Shown here piece by piece: positions 26,592-36,592 of a DNA stretch of 64,000 nucleotides (positions within the stretch are counted from its first letter, which is position 1; each line of letters starts with the position of its first letter). The stretch spans positions 1 through 64,000 of the forward strand of contig NZ_JAGJCB010000006.1 in assembly GCF_017814435.1 (NCBI RefSeq), given 5' to 3'. This DNA comes from Mariniflexile gromovii. Its GTDB lineage: Bacteria; Bacteroidota; Bacteroidia; Flavobacteriales; Flavobacteriaceae. Position numbers and translations under genes: made by a program. Below the pieces are notes generated by a model. It did not search any database, was not told the DNA's origin, and saw only the letters and a list, made by a program, of their open reading frames with translations.

Positions 26592-28592
26592 ATGTCTGAT
26601 ATAAATAACCTGCCAAACGCAGAAGGAGAAGAAGAAGTTAACAAGAATGTGAGCCATTCAGATAACGTCTCTGAAGAAAACAAATCGGTAGAAACCAATA
26701 ATACTGAAGTAGAAGATACAACGCCTATTTCAGAAGAAAAATCTATTGACTCTGAAGAAAAGAATAACGAAGCCAGTAAAAATTCAGACGACCAAAACGA
26801 CGAAGTCTTAAATGAAATTGAAGATTCTAACGCTGAAGATGCAGAAGATGAAGGTAATAAAGACAGGCATACTATTGAAGTAAAAGCATACGACACCATG
26901 TCGTTAGAAGCTCTTGCCATAGAACTGGAAAGACTGGTAAAAAATGAAAAAGTTCAGGCCATCAAATCACATATCGATAGCATCAATAGTGAGTTTAAAG
27001 ACAAATTTCAAGCATTATTAGACGATAAAAAAGAAGAATTTTTAAATGATGGTGGTAATGAAATAGACTTTTATTACGTATCCCCAATTCAAAAACGATA
27101 CAAAGAAGCTTACAACGAATATAGAAGAAAGCTAAACGAACACTACCAAAATTTAGAAAAGAACTTAAAACAAAATTTAGCTGATAAACTTGAAATTATT
27201 GAAGAGTTAAAAGGCTTAATTAATGTTGAAGAAAACATAAATACCACCTACAAACACTTTAAAGAATTACAGGAACGTTGGAGAACAACTGGCCCAATTC
27301 CAAGAGATAAATACAACAACGCTTGGAATAGTTACCACCACCATGTAGAAATATTTTACGACTTTTTACATTTAAACCGAGATCTACGCGATCTAGATTT
27401 CAAGCACAATTTAGAGCGTAAGTTATTGATAATTGAACGCGCCGAAGAATTAGCTGAAGATGATAACGTGATGCGTGCATTTAGAGAATTGCAAGAGCTT
27501 CATAAAATGTGGAAAGAGGAACTTGGACCCGTTGACAAAGAATATAGAGAGGTTATTTGGGAAAAATTTAAAGCCGCTACAAAAAAAATAAACGATAAAC
27601 GTCAAGCTTACTATCAAGATATAGATAAAATTTACGAAAAAAACCTTGAGAAGAAACTTGAAGTTATTGAAAACATTGAAGCTATAAACGCTCAAAACAC
27701 CAATTCGCATAACGCTTGGCAAAAGAAAATTAAAGAGATTGAAGATTTAAGGGAGCAATTTTTTAGTATTGGAAAAGTTCCTAGAGAAGTAAACGAAAGC
27801 ACATGGGCAAAGTTTAAAGAGTCTGTAAGAACATTTAACAGACAAAAAAATGCTTTTTACAAAGACCTTAAAAAAGACCAATACACAAATCTTCAAAAGA
27901 AATTAGAATTAATTAAAATTGCTGAAGATAACAAAGACAGTGATGACTTTGAGGTAACCACTCCTTTGATGAAAAAAATTCAAAGCGATTGGAAAAAAAT
28001 TGGACATGTACCCCGTAAAGACAGCGATAAAATTTGGAAACGTTTTAAAGCTGCTTGTAACGCTTATTTTGATAAACTACACGCTACGCGAAATGCTGTA
28101 AATAAAGAAAGTCTTGATGCTTTTAACAATAAAGTAACGCTTTTAGAAACCCTAAAAAATTTAAAACCAGTTGGTGATAAAGAAAAAGATATTGAAAGCG
28201 TAAAAGAGTTTATAAACAAATGGAAAGATTTAGGAAGGGTTCCAAACGATAAACGCTATATAGAAGACAAGTTCAACAAAGCTATTGAAGACTTCCTTAC
28301 TAACCTTAAAATGGATAAAAACGAAGTGGAGATGATTAAGTTTGAAAACAAACTTGATGCCATTAGTGATTCAGATAATTCTAAAGATTTAGACAACGAA
28401 CGTCACTTCATTAGAAAAAAGATTGACGAAGTTAGAAGTCAAATCAATCAATTGGAAAATAACCTTCAATTTTTCACGAATGTTGAAGATGATAACCCAG
28501 TTGTGAAAGAAGTTCATAAAAATATTAAAGCCCACAAAGACGCTTTAAAATTATGGAAAGAAAAACTTAGTAAAATCAAAGAACTTTATTAG
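26592..28592 (+). CDS. DUF349 repeat protein
   Basis: A 666-residue, highly charged, soluble helical protein. The first 100 residues are strongly acidic and likely disordered; the rest is a run of about six DUF349 repeats marked by W-(K/R)-x-(I/T)-G-x-(I/V)-P-R/K (for example RWRTTGPIPRDKY, DWKKIGHVPRKDSD, KWKDLGRVPNDKR) and repeated coiled-coil helices. DUF349 proteins are widespread in Bacteroidota and of unknown function. It follows aroE by 105 bases on the same strand. No signal peptide; probably a cytosolic scaffold or nucleic-acid-binding protein. Confidence 0.88.
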   Translation: MSDINNLPNAEGEEEVNKNVSHSDNVSEENKSVETNNTEVEDTTPISEEKSIDSEEKNNEASKNSDDQNDEVLNEIEDSNAEDAEDEGNKDRHTIEVKAYDTMSLEALAIELERLVKNEKVQAIKSHIDSINSEFKDKFQALLDDKKEEFLNDGGNEIDFYYVSPIQKRYKEAYNEYRRKLNEHYQNLEKNLKQNLADKLEIIEELKGLINVEENINTTYKHFKELQERWRTTGPIPRDKYNNAWNSYHHHVEIFYDFLHLNRDLRDLDFKHNLERKLLIIERAEELAEDDNVMRAFRELQELHKMWKEELGPVDKEYREVIWEKFKAATKKINDKRQAYYQDIDKIYEKNLEKKLEVIENIEAINAQNTNSHNAWQKKIKEIEDLREQFFSIGKVPREVNESTWAKFKESVRTFNRQKNAFYKDLKKDQYTNLQKKLELIKIAEDNKDSDDFEVTTPLMKKIQSDWKKIGHVPRKDSDKIWKRFKAACNAYFDKLHATRNAVNKESLDAFNNKVTLLETLKNLKPVGDKEKDIESVKEFINKWKDLGRVPNDKRYIEDKFNKAIEDFLTNLKMDKNEVEMIKFENKLDAISDSDNSKDLDNERHFIRKKIDEVRSQINQLENNLQFFTNVEDDNPVVKEVHKNIKAHKDALKLWKEKLSKIKELY

Positions 28593-28955
28593 GTATTAAA
28601 ATACATCCAAAATAAAAACCTTACTAATTTAGATATTAGCATGTTTTTTTGTTTTAAGGAATTATTTAATACCCCCTGTTTAAAAATCCCTGTGTCGATT
28701 ACTTAAGGTTTCTTAATAAGAATTTAAAATTGGATAAAAACCATAAACCACTGATAATAAATCTAAACGTCCATATTGTGCCCATAGATCCCCATTAGCG
28801 TCATTTATGAAGCATTTGGCGTTCCATATCCTAAATATCAATGAAATCCATCATTTTTATGGTAAAATTCATTCTAAAGTCTTAAAATAAATAAAATTGG
28901 TAAAGCATAAAATTCCAGTCGAAATACTGAAATCATATGCTTTGGTTAATTGGTC
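28593..28955. other. Gene-free stretch between the DUF349 gene and the rhamnose operon
   Basis: About 360 bases between two convergent genes with no convincing ORF, RNA gene or terminator. I see nothing in it beyond AT-rich spacer. Confidence 0.5.
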
Positions 28956-30368
28956 CTATTTTACTTTTTGATTTCTTTTGCTTAAAACCAAAAAAAGCAA
29001 ACCACATAATAACCATGCAGGTAAGGTTACAAAAGACAAAAACACATCAAATTGTACCGATATAAAATAGAACAAGCCGAAACTAATGGCCCATGCAAAT
29101 AACACCGATTTATTGAATTTAATGTTAGCATATTCAGCATAATTTTTAATGATGCCATATTTTTTATGGAAGAAATGCTCAAACACAATAACAGCACCAA
29201 ATGGCGCCAATATAAATCCGTAAAGCGCAACAAAACCTAAAAGTTTCATTGCAAAAGCTGGAAACAAACCTGCTATTGTTGCCACTGTACCTGCTAAAAT
29301 AGTCACTTTTGCAGTGGATAGTTTAGGTAAAACCGCCTGAAAGGCTAGACCTGCTCTGTAAATAGTTGGGTTAGCAGTTGTCCAACCTGCCAATACCACA
29401 GCAATAATGCCTAAAACACCAATAGCGTTATAAGCTAAAGGTCCTGGAGCTACCGGAGGTGCTTCTCCATTGGATAAAAAGGCTTGTGCTTCGGGAGAAT
29501 TTAAATATACCGCATATAATAAACAGGCAGCAATCCACGCCATATAATGCCCTAAATACATGCCCGCAGCGGTAGTCCACCCTGAACTTGCCTTTTTAGC
29601 AAAACGGAATACCGATAAATCGGACATACCAATATGCATGGCAGCATTAGCAAACCACGACCATATAACTACATGCCAAAACGTATATTTTATTTGTCCG
29701 GGAAAAGGATCTCTACCCTCTCCCCAAATATCCCAAAATTGAGAAAAACTAGACACGCCTAGTTGTTTTAAGGCCACAATACCACATGCAACAAAAGCCA
29801 AAACAATAATAGGAGACATCCAGTTGGCTGCTTTAGAAACCGTATCGTAACCACGTGCTGCAATTATGGAAATTACCGCTCCAATAGCTATTACAATAAT
29901 GACCCAAGTAGCGCCATTTGGAAGTGTATCTTCTAGTTTAGGCATGGGCATATCAAACGGAATACCTACAGCAGTTGCAGAAACCGTTATCATGGAGCCC
30001 GCTAAAAAGCAGAATAGCACACCATTAGCCAAGTTATAACCCGTTACCAAGTTTTTACCACATATTTTTTCTAATTGAAAATAGAGTGTTAATCTGTTCT
30101 TAACAGCAATTTCAGCTGTTAAAAAACGCCAAGACAAAACAGCCAATAAATTTCCTAATAATAAACCAACAATCAAATCAAAGGCACTTACACCCGCTGT
30201 TAAAAATAAGGGACCAATCATAAATTCGGTTCCAGCAGCATGTTCACCTGCATACATCCCTAAAAAACTTTTCCAGCTTTTTAATTTTGACTGAGGAACA
30301 GGGGTTCTTTCAAATTCGCCGCCAGCAATTTGTTCAATTGCATCTTCTTCTTGGTGGTATTGTGTCAT
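28956..30368 (-). CDS. NCS1-family permease, candidate L-rhamnose transporter
   Basis: A 470-residue membrane protein with about twelve hydrophobic segments, resembling cytosine/purine permeases of the NCS1 family. The N-terminal loop MYAGEHAAGTEFMIGPL (about 38-54) is the family-like transport region. NCS1 members normally carry nucleobases, but this gene is last in a rhamnose operon, 30 bases after the kinase gene, with no other transporter. I infer sugar uptake, most likely L-rhamnose. A nucleobase transporter placed here by chance is the alternative. Confidence 0.7.
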   Translation of the reverse strand: MTQYHQEEDAIEQIAGGEFERTPVPQSKLKSWKSFLGMYAGEHAAGTEFMIGPLFLTAGVSAFDLIVGLLLGNLLAVLSWRFLTAEIAVKNRLTLYFQLEKICGKNLVTGYNLANGVLFCFLAGSMITVSATAVGIPFDMPMPKLEDTLPNGATWVIIVIAIGAVISIIAARGYDTVSKAANWMSPIIVLAFVACGIVALKQLGVSSFSQFWDIWGEGRDPFPGQIKYTFWHVVIWSWFANAAMHIGMSDLSVFRFAKKASSGWTTAAGMYLGHYMAWIAACLLYAVYLNSPEAQAFLSNGEAPPVAPGPLAYNAIGVLGIIAVVLAGWTTANPTIYRAGLAFQAVLPKLSTAKVTILAGTVATIAGLFPAFAMKLLGFVALYGFILAPFGAVIVFEHFFHKKYGIIKNYAEYANIKFNKSVLFAWAISFGLFYFISVQFDVFLSFVTLPAWLLCGLLFLVLSKRNQKVK

Positions 30369-30398
30369 TGGTAATTAGTTTAGTTGGTTAATACTGTA

Positions 30399-31769
30399 TT
30401 ATTTAATTATAAAAGGCACATGTTTTTTTAATGAATAATTCTTTTTTAGGAATTTAGAATTCAACTCGGTATCTGAAATTGCAATGGCTGCTCCTAATGC
30501 AGACCCCAACGACGAATCGGTTGTTCTTAATTTCATGTTTCTAAAATGGTGCGATAGTAATTTTACAAAAAGATCGTTATCACTAAATCCTCCGTCTATA
30601 TATAATCTTTTTATAGAATCGCTACCAATAACTTCTTTGATGCTTTTTATTTGAAGCAAAACCAATTCCGTCATTAATTGATGGTAGGCATCTTCAAATT
30701 TGGTATAAGGTATTTCAATTTCAGAAGGCATGTTGCTATCTGTTAAACTTTCCCATTTAAACATATGTTTGAAATTCTTATTAATTTCAACATAGGTGTC
30801 ATAATCAAATTTTACATGGCGATGGTAATCTTCAGAAACTCCAAAATGTTTATCTAATTTTTTAACCTGAATTTTATATTCATTCCCTAAAAACAAACGG
30901 GTTGCTTTTACAGGTTTTCCATTGATTCGCATGTAATTTATAGAATCCTTATCATGCGTATCTTCAATAATAGGATGGTCTGTAAAAGGGTTTAAAGTGA
31001 TACTCCAAGTACCCGTAGAAACCAACACAAACTTTTTCTTTACGCTTCTAACATAAGGCAATAATGCCGATGAACTATCGTGAATGCCCACACCTATTTT
31101 AATGCGTTTCCCATTATAGTTCATGTTGATACTCGTTTCGGTTGAAACAATTTTGGGTAGAATTTTATTCAATTCTTCTTTATAAACCCACTCGTGGTAA
31201 TCTTTTATTGTATAATCCCAAAGCGCGGTATGGCAGCCAATACTGGTGTATTCACTCAACGGAATGCCCGTAAAAACATAACTAAGGTATTGAGGTAGGT
31301 GTAACGAATATTTGATTTTTTTAAAAACCTCTGGCTTGCTGTATTTTAACCAATAGAGTTGCAAACCTGAGTTTAGCAAACTCAAATCGAAACACCCCGT
31401 TGTTTTAAGGAACTCCTCTTTTGGTCCATATTTTTGTAAAAACGAATCTACAATGCTTTTGTCAATAGGTTTTGTGTAGTTGTAAAGAGGCGTAAGTACA
31501 TCGCCATTTTCATCTAAATGCACAAAACTAGCGCCATAGGTTGAAAAATTAATGGCTTTTACATTAAACTCTGAAGCTTTAAGAATGTTTTCGAATACAT
31601 TTTTTAACCATGTTTGAAGCGCTTCTAGGTTTTCGGTAGGAAAACCATCTTCATCTTCAATCTCATCAAAGTGTATGTATTCTTTATAAACTTCCTTATA
31701 GTTTTTATCAAAAAGAAAGAATTTTTTATTGGTTTTCCCAATATCAAAAACAGCTGTTACGTCTATCAT
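30399..31769 (-). CDS. rhaB: FGGY-family kinase, probable L-rhamnulokinase
   Basis: A 456-residue FGGY carbohydrate kinase. The first ATP-binding motif is AVFDIGKTNKKFFLFD (about residues 6-22), a middle block around STYGASFVH, and the second phosphate loop VSTGTWS (about 230-236), followed by YIDGGFSDN and GSALGAAIA (about 389-425). In this operon it most likely phosphorylates rhamnulose to rhamnulose-1-phosphate. The isomerase upstream ends 9 bases before it. The substrate is inferred from neighbours; other FGGY sugar specificities look alike. Confidence 0.83.
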   Translation of the reverse strand: MIDVTAVFDIGKTNKKFFLFDKNYKEVYKEYIHFDEIEDEDGFPTENLEALQTWLKNVFENILKASEFNVKAINFSTYGASFVHLDENGDVLTPLYNYTKPIDKSIVDSFLQKYGPKEEFLKTTGCFDLSLLNSGLQLYWLKYSKPEVFKKIKYSLHLPQYLSYVFTGIPLSEYTSIGCHTALWDYTIKDYHEWVYKEELNKILPKIVSTETSINMNYNGKRIKIGVGIHDSSSALLPYVRSVKKKFVLVSTGTWSITLNPFTDHPIIEDTHDKDSINYMRINGKPVKATRLFLGNEYKIQVKKLDKHFGVSEDYHRHVKFDYDTYVEINKNFKHMFKWESLTDSNMPSEIEIPYTKFEDAYHQLMTELVLLQIKSIKEVIGSDSIKRLYIDGGFSDNDLFVKLLSHHFRNMKLRTTDSSLGSALGAAIAISDTELNSKFLKKNYSLKKHVPFIIK

Positions 31770-31778
31770 GCCAAACTA

Positions 31779-33059
31779 TTATAAACCTGTTGCTACGGTA
31801 TTCTTGCCTCTTTCTTGAATTAATGAGTTTCTAACATCCAACGAGCGATATGCTTGAATTGGGCTTAACGCACCACCTTTTTCCAATCGTGCTTTTGCCA
31901 ATAACGGACGCACATCGGTCCTGTAGGCGTCTTGCAAAATTTCTTGACATTTAACCACATCATTATCCAATTGTGCTGCTTTTAATAAAGCTTGATCTAC
32001 TAAAAGTGCTTTGGCGTAAGCTTCTTGAATGGCTTCTAAGGATTGTATTAAATCTTCTAACGGATCTTTTACATTGTGACTTGCATCAATCATCCACGCT
32101 AAATCTGGATTTTGAGGATTGTTTTCCATGCCATAAACCAATTCATTGAAAATTAAGAATAAGGCATAGGGCTTGATGCTTCCAACGGTTAAATCGTCGT
32201 CACCATATTTACTATCGTTAAAGTGGAAACCACCTAGTTTTCCTTTTAATTGTAAAATTGAAACAATCTGTTCGATGTTTGAATTTGGAAGGTGATGACC
32301 TAAATCTACCAAAGTATATGCTTTATTACCACATTCGTTAGCAAGCATTAATGAAGCGCCCCAATCTTGAATAACCGTACTATAAAAGTTTGGTTCGTAA
32401 GGTTTGTATTCTATTAATAATTTCCAATCGTCCGGTATACTTTTATAGATGGCTTTTAAACTATCTTGTGTGTTTTGAAAAGCAGTTTGAAAGTTATTCT
32501 GACCAGGAAAACAAGACCCATCGGCCAACCAAACGGTTAAAGCTTTGGAACCTAATTTGTTTCCAATATTGATTACATCTATGTTATGCTGAATGGCCTG
32601 TTGCCTTACTGCTTCGCTTGTATTGCTTAAAGAACCGTACTTATAGCTTTCTTTTGCGTTTTTTTGATCTTGAAAGGTGTTTGAATTTACCGCATCAAAC
32701 TTAATATCCAAACTACTTGCTAATTCTTTAATGGCATTATAATCTTGAGGAATATCCCAAGGAATGTGAAGTGATACAGCCCCAGCCGTTTGTGTTAAAG
32801 CGTGTAAAACACCTACGTCTTCAATTTTTTGTTCTAAACTTGAAGGCTCTCCAAAAAACGAAAAGCGTCCAAAGCGTGTTCCGCCAGCACCTAATGCCCA
32901 ACTTGGTATAGCTACTTGAAAGTCTTGTAGTTTTTTAATAATAGTAGCAACATCTACTCCTTTTTTTGATAAGCTGTTACCTAAAAAATCAAAATGTTCT
33001 TGATGTATTTTTAAATCTTTACTATTAGTATCTTGTATGTGGTTTTGTCCTATTTTCAT
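31779..33059 (-). CDS. rhaI: L-rhamnose isomerase (RhaI type)
   Basis: A 426-residue TIM-barrel metal-dependent sugar isomerase, close in layout to the RhaI group of Pseudomonas-type rhamnose isomerases rather than the E. coli RhaA. Metal-site residues are spread across WLADGSCFPGQ, LLIEYKPYEP (about 208-217), LVDLGHHLPN, GGFHFNDSKYGDDD (about 275-288) and AWMIDASHNVKDP. It interconverts L-rhamnose and L-rhamnulose. The gene is second of the operon, 147 bases after rhaEW, with a hairpin in the gap, and 9 bases before the kinase gene. Confidence 0.88.
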   Translation of the reverse strand: MKIGQNHIQDTNSKDLKIHQEHFDFLGNSLSKKGVDVATIIKKLQDFQVAIPSWALGAGGTRFGRFSFFGEPSSLEQKIEDVGVLHALTQTAGAVSLHIPWDIPQDYNAIKELASSLDIKFDAVNSNTFQDQKNAKESYKYGSLSNTSEAVRQQAIQHNIDVINIGNKLGSKALTVWLADGSCFPGQNNFQTAFQNTQDSLKAIYKSIPDDWKLLIEYKPYEPNFYSTVIQDWGASLMLANECGNKAYTLVDLGHHLPNSNIEQIVSILQLKGKLGGFHFNDSKYGDDDLTVGSIKPYALFLIFNELVYGMENNPQNPDLAWMIDASHNVKDPLEDLIQSLEAIQEAYAKALLVDQALLKAAQLDNDVVKCQEILQDAYRTDVRPLLAKARLEKGGALSPIQAYRSLDVRNSLIQERGKNTVATGL

Positions 33060-33127
33060 GAGTTGGTAATTTTATTCTTTAATGTGGGATAGCTTTAGAG
33101 TTGAAGCACGAAACATAACAACTGATT

Positions 33128-33178
33128 AAAAAAAAACTCCCATATATATTTATTTTAATATGCTATGGAAGTTTTTTT
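33128..33178 (-). terminator. Hairpin with T-runs between rhaEW and rhaI
   Basis: A 10-bp stem (33135-33144 with 33164-33173, one wobble pair) has a long AT loop and T-runs on both strands (33128-33136 as T on minus). It lies in the only sizable gap of the operon. It may be a partial terminator, lowering downstream expression, or an RNA processing and stability element. Confidence 0.5.
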
Positions 33179-33206
33179 AAACAAACTAAAACTAACTCAA
33201 AATTTC

Positions 33207-35312
33207 TTATCTAACAAATGCGTTAGCCATTCCACCATCAACATTAATGATGTTTCCTGTAGATTTATCTAGAACTCCTACAAAAGCAAAAACGCCATTA
33301 GCAATATCAGCAGGTGTTATAATTTCGTTCAATAAATTTCTTTTTGCGTAAAAAGCAGGTAGTTCTTCAACAGTAATACCATTTGCTTTGGCTCTTCCTT
33401 CAGCCCACGCACCTTCCCAAATTTTGCTACCTACTATAACGCCATCTGGATTAACGGTGTTTACACGAACTTTATCTTTAGCCAATTCAGCAGCCAATAA
33501 TCGAACCATATGTTGTTGTGCTGCTTTTGCAGTTCCATACGCTACGTTGTTAGGACCAGCTACTAATCCGTTCTTACTGGCGATGGAAATAAAATCGCCC
33601 CCTAAATTTTGCTTGCGTGTAATGGCAGAGAATTGTTTTGCCAAATCAAACTGACCTTTTACTAAAATGTTTTGTAAAATATTCCAATCTTTATCGGTGG
33701 TATCTTCTAAAGCTTTAGATATGGCTAAACCAGCACTGTGAACCACAATGTCTACACCTCCAAATTCCAAACATGCTTTTTTGTAAGCAGAAGCAATAGA
33801 TTCTGTATCTGTTACATCGCAAATGGCGTATGTAGACACGTCTCTTTTATAAGTGGCATTTGCTTCAATTAAACTTTGCTCGTTAATATCGGTTAAAACA
33901 ACAACGGCACCTTCAGCAGCTAATTTATCGGCAATTGCTTTTCCAATACCACCATCAGCACCAGTAACCAAGGCTACTTTACGAGATAATGGTTTTTCTT
34001 TTGGCATACGTTGCAATTTTGCTTCTTCCAATAACCAGTATTCAATATCAAAAGCTTCCTGTCTTGGTAATGACGTGTAAGATGTTATAGCTTCTGCCCC
34101 ACGCATTACGTTGATGGCGTTGATATAAAACTCACTTGCTACACGTGTTGTTTGTTTATCTTTTGAGAAACTGAACATACCAACACCTGGGTAAATAATA
34201 ATTACCGGGTTTGGATCGCGCATGGCTGGACTATTGGACTTTTTACAAGTATTATAATAGTCAGCATACTCTTTTCTATATTGTTCAAACGCTGGTTCTA
34301 ATTTTGCTAAAACAGCTTCAGAATCGGATAGATCCTCATTAGCATCTAAAGTTAAAACCAGTGGCTGGATTTTTGTTCTTAAGAAATGGTCTGGACAAGA
34401 AGTTCCCATAGGAGCTAAACGTTCTAAATCATTACTATTGATAAATTCCAATACCACATCGCTATCAGAAAAATGCCCTATCATTTGGTTTTCAGAAGAA
34501 CATAACCCTCTTAATAGTGGCATTAATTGTGCTGCCTTTTCTGTACGCGCTTCTTTCGCTAAGCTCTGTACTTTTTGTCCGTCAAAAACAGAACCTTTTT
34601 CTTTTATTTTGTTTTCAATATACTCAGAAGCCATTTCAATAACTTCTAAACTATTCATATAACATTCGTAAGAGGTATCGCCCCAAGTGAACAATCCGTG
34701 GCTACCTAAAACAATACCTCTAATACCAGGGTTATCGTTTAAACACTTCTCTAATTGAAGCCCTAAATCGAAACCAGGACGTTGCCAAGGCACCCAACCC
34801 ATAGAATCTCCCCAAATTTCCTTGGTTACTTTTTCGCTATCTTTTGCAGCCGCTACCGCTATTAAAGCATCTGGATGCAAGTGATCGATATGTGCAAAAG
34901 GCAATAAACCGTGAAGTGGCGTATCAATAGAAGGTGCTTTACTATCTAAATCATAAATACAGTGATTGAAAAGACCAACCATGCGGTCTTCATCTTCCAA
35001 ACCTCCATAAACATTTTTTAAATCGCGCAATCTATTGGTGTATAAACCGGCAATTCCAGAACGAGTTAAAGTACCAATATCGCCACCAGAACCTTTTACC
35101 CACATCACCTCAACTTCAGCATTCGTTAAAGGGTCTTTTTCAATGGTTTTACAACTTGTGTTTCCACCTCCGTAATTAGTAATTCTTAAATCGGCTCCTA
35201 AGATGTTTGATCGGTATAAGAACAAAGCTACTTGGTCATCGCCTAAACTTTCTGCCTTTTCATTATCCCAAAGATAATCTACGTATTTAAATTTTTTTGC
35301 AAGTGTATTCAT
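33207..35312 (-). CDS. rhaEW: Bifunctional L-rhamnulose-1-phosphate aldolase/L-lactaldehyde dehydrogenase
   Basis: A 701-residue fusion. The N-terminal class II aldolase (about 1-430) splits rhamnulose-1-phosphate into DHAP and L-lactaldehyde; the zinc-site His pair (PFAHIDHLHPDAL, about 131-143) and GLFTWGD are visible. The C-terminal short-chain dehydrogenase (about 440-701) oxidises lactaldehyde: NAD loop VTGADGGIGKAIA (about 448-460), catalytic YGTAKAA (about 602-608) and INVDGG near the end. This fusion, named RhaEW in published rhamnose regulon work, is specific to rhamnose pathways. It is the first gene of the operon, divergent from the regulator. Confidence 0.92.
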   Translation of the reverse strand: MNTLAKKFKYVDYLWDNEKAESLGDDQVALFLYRSNILGADLRITNYGGGNTSCKTIEKDPLTNAEVEVMWVKGSGGDIGTLTRSGIAGLYTNRLRDLKNVYGGLEDEDRMVGLFNHCIYDLDSKAPSIDTPLHGLLPFAHIDHLHPDALIAVAAAKDSEKVTKEIWGDSMGWVPWQRPGFDLGLQLEKCLNDNPGIRGIVLGSHGLFTWGDTSYECYMNSLEVIEMASEYIENKIKEKGSVFDGQKVQSLAKEARTEKAAQLMPLLRGLCSSENQMIGHFSDSDVVLEFINSNDLERLAPMGTSCPDHFLRTKIQPLVLTLDANEDLSDSEAVLAKLEPAFEQYRKEYADYYNTCKKSNSPAMRDPNPVIIIYPGVGMFSFSKDKQTTRVASEFYINAINVMRGAEAITSYTSLPRQEAFDIEYWLLEEAKLQRMPKEKPLSRKVALVTGADGGIGKAIADKLAAEGAVVVLTDINEQSLIEANATYKRDVSTYAICDVTDTESIASAYKKACLEFGGVDIVVHSAGLAISKALEDTTDKDWNILQNILVKGQFDLAKQFSAITRKQNLGGDFISIASKNGLVAGPNNVAYGTAKAAQQHMVRLLAAELAKDKVRVNTVNPDGVIVGSKIWEGAWAEGRAKANGITVEELPAFYAKRNLLNEIITPADIANGVFAFVGVLDKSTGNIINVDGGMANAFVR

Positions 35313-35369
35313 TAGAAATATTATAGTATTACAAAGCGAAAATAATTTATCATTAGCATGTTTCTATCC

Positions 35370-35381
35370 TGTACTGTACTG
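35370..35381. promoter_or_regulatory. Candidate operator (TGTAC-T-GTACTG) in the rhaEW-regulator spacer
   Basis: TGTACTGTACTG contains two GTAC cores one base apart, 57 bases upstream of rhaEW. The divergent regulator has the same domain plan as Bacillus AraR (GntR head, LacI-type ligand domain), whose operator has TGTAC/GTACA half-sites, so this is a reasonable binding site. An unrelated perfect palindrome AACAATTGTT (35422-35431) lies nearby and is an alternative. No clear promoter box was found. Confidence 0.35.
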
Positions 35382-35548
35382 TTTTAATAAAAAAACCACT
35401 ATTTTAAATACATTATTATGGAACAATTGTTTTTATTAAATATCAGAAGTCTTTTTTTTTAATGCTTTTCTTTCATGTATATTTAAGCTCATTTTAAATT
35501 GACTTTAAAAAACACAACCTCCTTAATTACTAAATTAAATTTAAGATA

Positions 35549-36592
35549 ATGAAAACTTCATTCATTACCATTGATGAGAACTCTAGAATTCCTAAATACC
35601 AACAAATTGTAGATTCCATTATTAATAATATTTCAACGGAACATTTAAAAATAGACCAAAAGATCCCTTCAATAAATATGTTAAGCGAAGAATTTTACTT
35701 ATCGAGGGACACGGTTGAAAAGGCCTATAATATTTTAAAAGAAAGGAACATTATTTCTTCCGTTAGGGGAAAAGGCTACTATATAGCGCGCACCAAGTTA
35801 ATTTCGAAAATAAATATTCTCTTTTTTATTAATAAGCTCAGTTCTTATAAAATGAAAACCTACAATCATTTTATTAATGCCATTGGGCCCAATACAACTA
35901 CAGACTTGCATATTTACCATTGCGATGAATCGTTATTCTTGAATTTATTGGATAAACATAAGGCTGCTTACGATTATTATATAATCATGCCCCATTTTAA
36001 AACAGACGATTTAAAACATGTTAGTTTTACCGAAAACGTTAAAAAGGCCATTAAAAAAATACCCAATGAAAAGCTTGTAATTTTAGACAACATGAGTCCG
36101 GAGCTAACTGGTGATATTATTGGAATTTATCAAGATTTTGAAAACGATATTTATTCTGCCCTAAAAAAGGGGTTGCCCAAAATCAAGAAATACAACAAGC
36201 TGGTTTTGGTATATCCGGAAAAAACAGTGTATCCATACCCCAGACGAATTTTACATGGCTTTAGAAAATTTTGTGTTGAAAACACTCTTGATTTTGAAAT
36301 ACTTGATAATGTTTATGATGATATCATCCTTAAAAATGGCGATTTATTCATTACTATTGAAGAATCGGATTTGGTTAATTTGGTAAAACAGATTAGAGAA
36401 GACGAATTTGTTTTAGGAAAAGATATTGGCGTTATCTCTTATAACGATACCGCACTAAAAGAATTATTGGGTATCACCGTAATATCAACGGATTTTAAAA
36501 TAATGGCCGAAAAAGCCGCTTACATGATTTTAAACAAAGAAAAAGGAAACTTTAAAGTACCCTTTCATTTTATTGATAGAGAATCGTTGTAA
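35549..36592 (+). CDS. AraR-like transcriptional regulator (GntR head, LacI-type sugar-binding domain)
   Basis: A 347-residue regulator with a GntR winged helix at the N-terminus (residues 10-80: IPKYQQIVDSIINNI, IPSINMLSEEFYLSRDTVEKAY, GKGYYI) and a periplasmic-binding-protein-like domain (about 85-347) of the LacI/GalR kind, ending GVISYNDTALKELLG. It is divergent from rhaEW, with 236 bases between, so it most likely represses the operon and releases it on binding rhamnose or an intermediate. The ligand is an inference from position. Confidence 0.86.
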   Translation: MKTSFITIDENSRIPKYQQIVDSIINNISTEHLKIDQKIPSINMLSEEFYLSRDTVEKAYNILKERNIISSVRGKGYYIARTKLISKINILFFINKLSSYKMKTYNHFINAIGPNTTTDLHIYHCDESLFLNLLDKHKAAYDYYIIMPHFKTDDLKHVSFTENVKKAIKKIPNEKLVILDNMSPELTGDIIGIYQDFENDIYSALKKGLPKIKKYNKLVLVYPEKTVYPYPRRILHGFRKFCVENTLDFEILDNVYDDIILKNGDLFITIEESDLVNLVKQIREDEFVLGKDIGVISYNDTALKELLGITVISTDFKIMAEKAAYMILNKEKGNFKVPFHFIDRESL

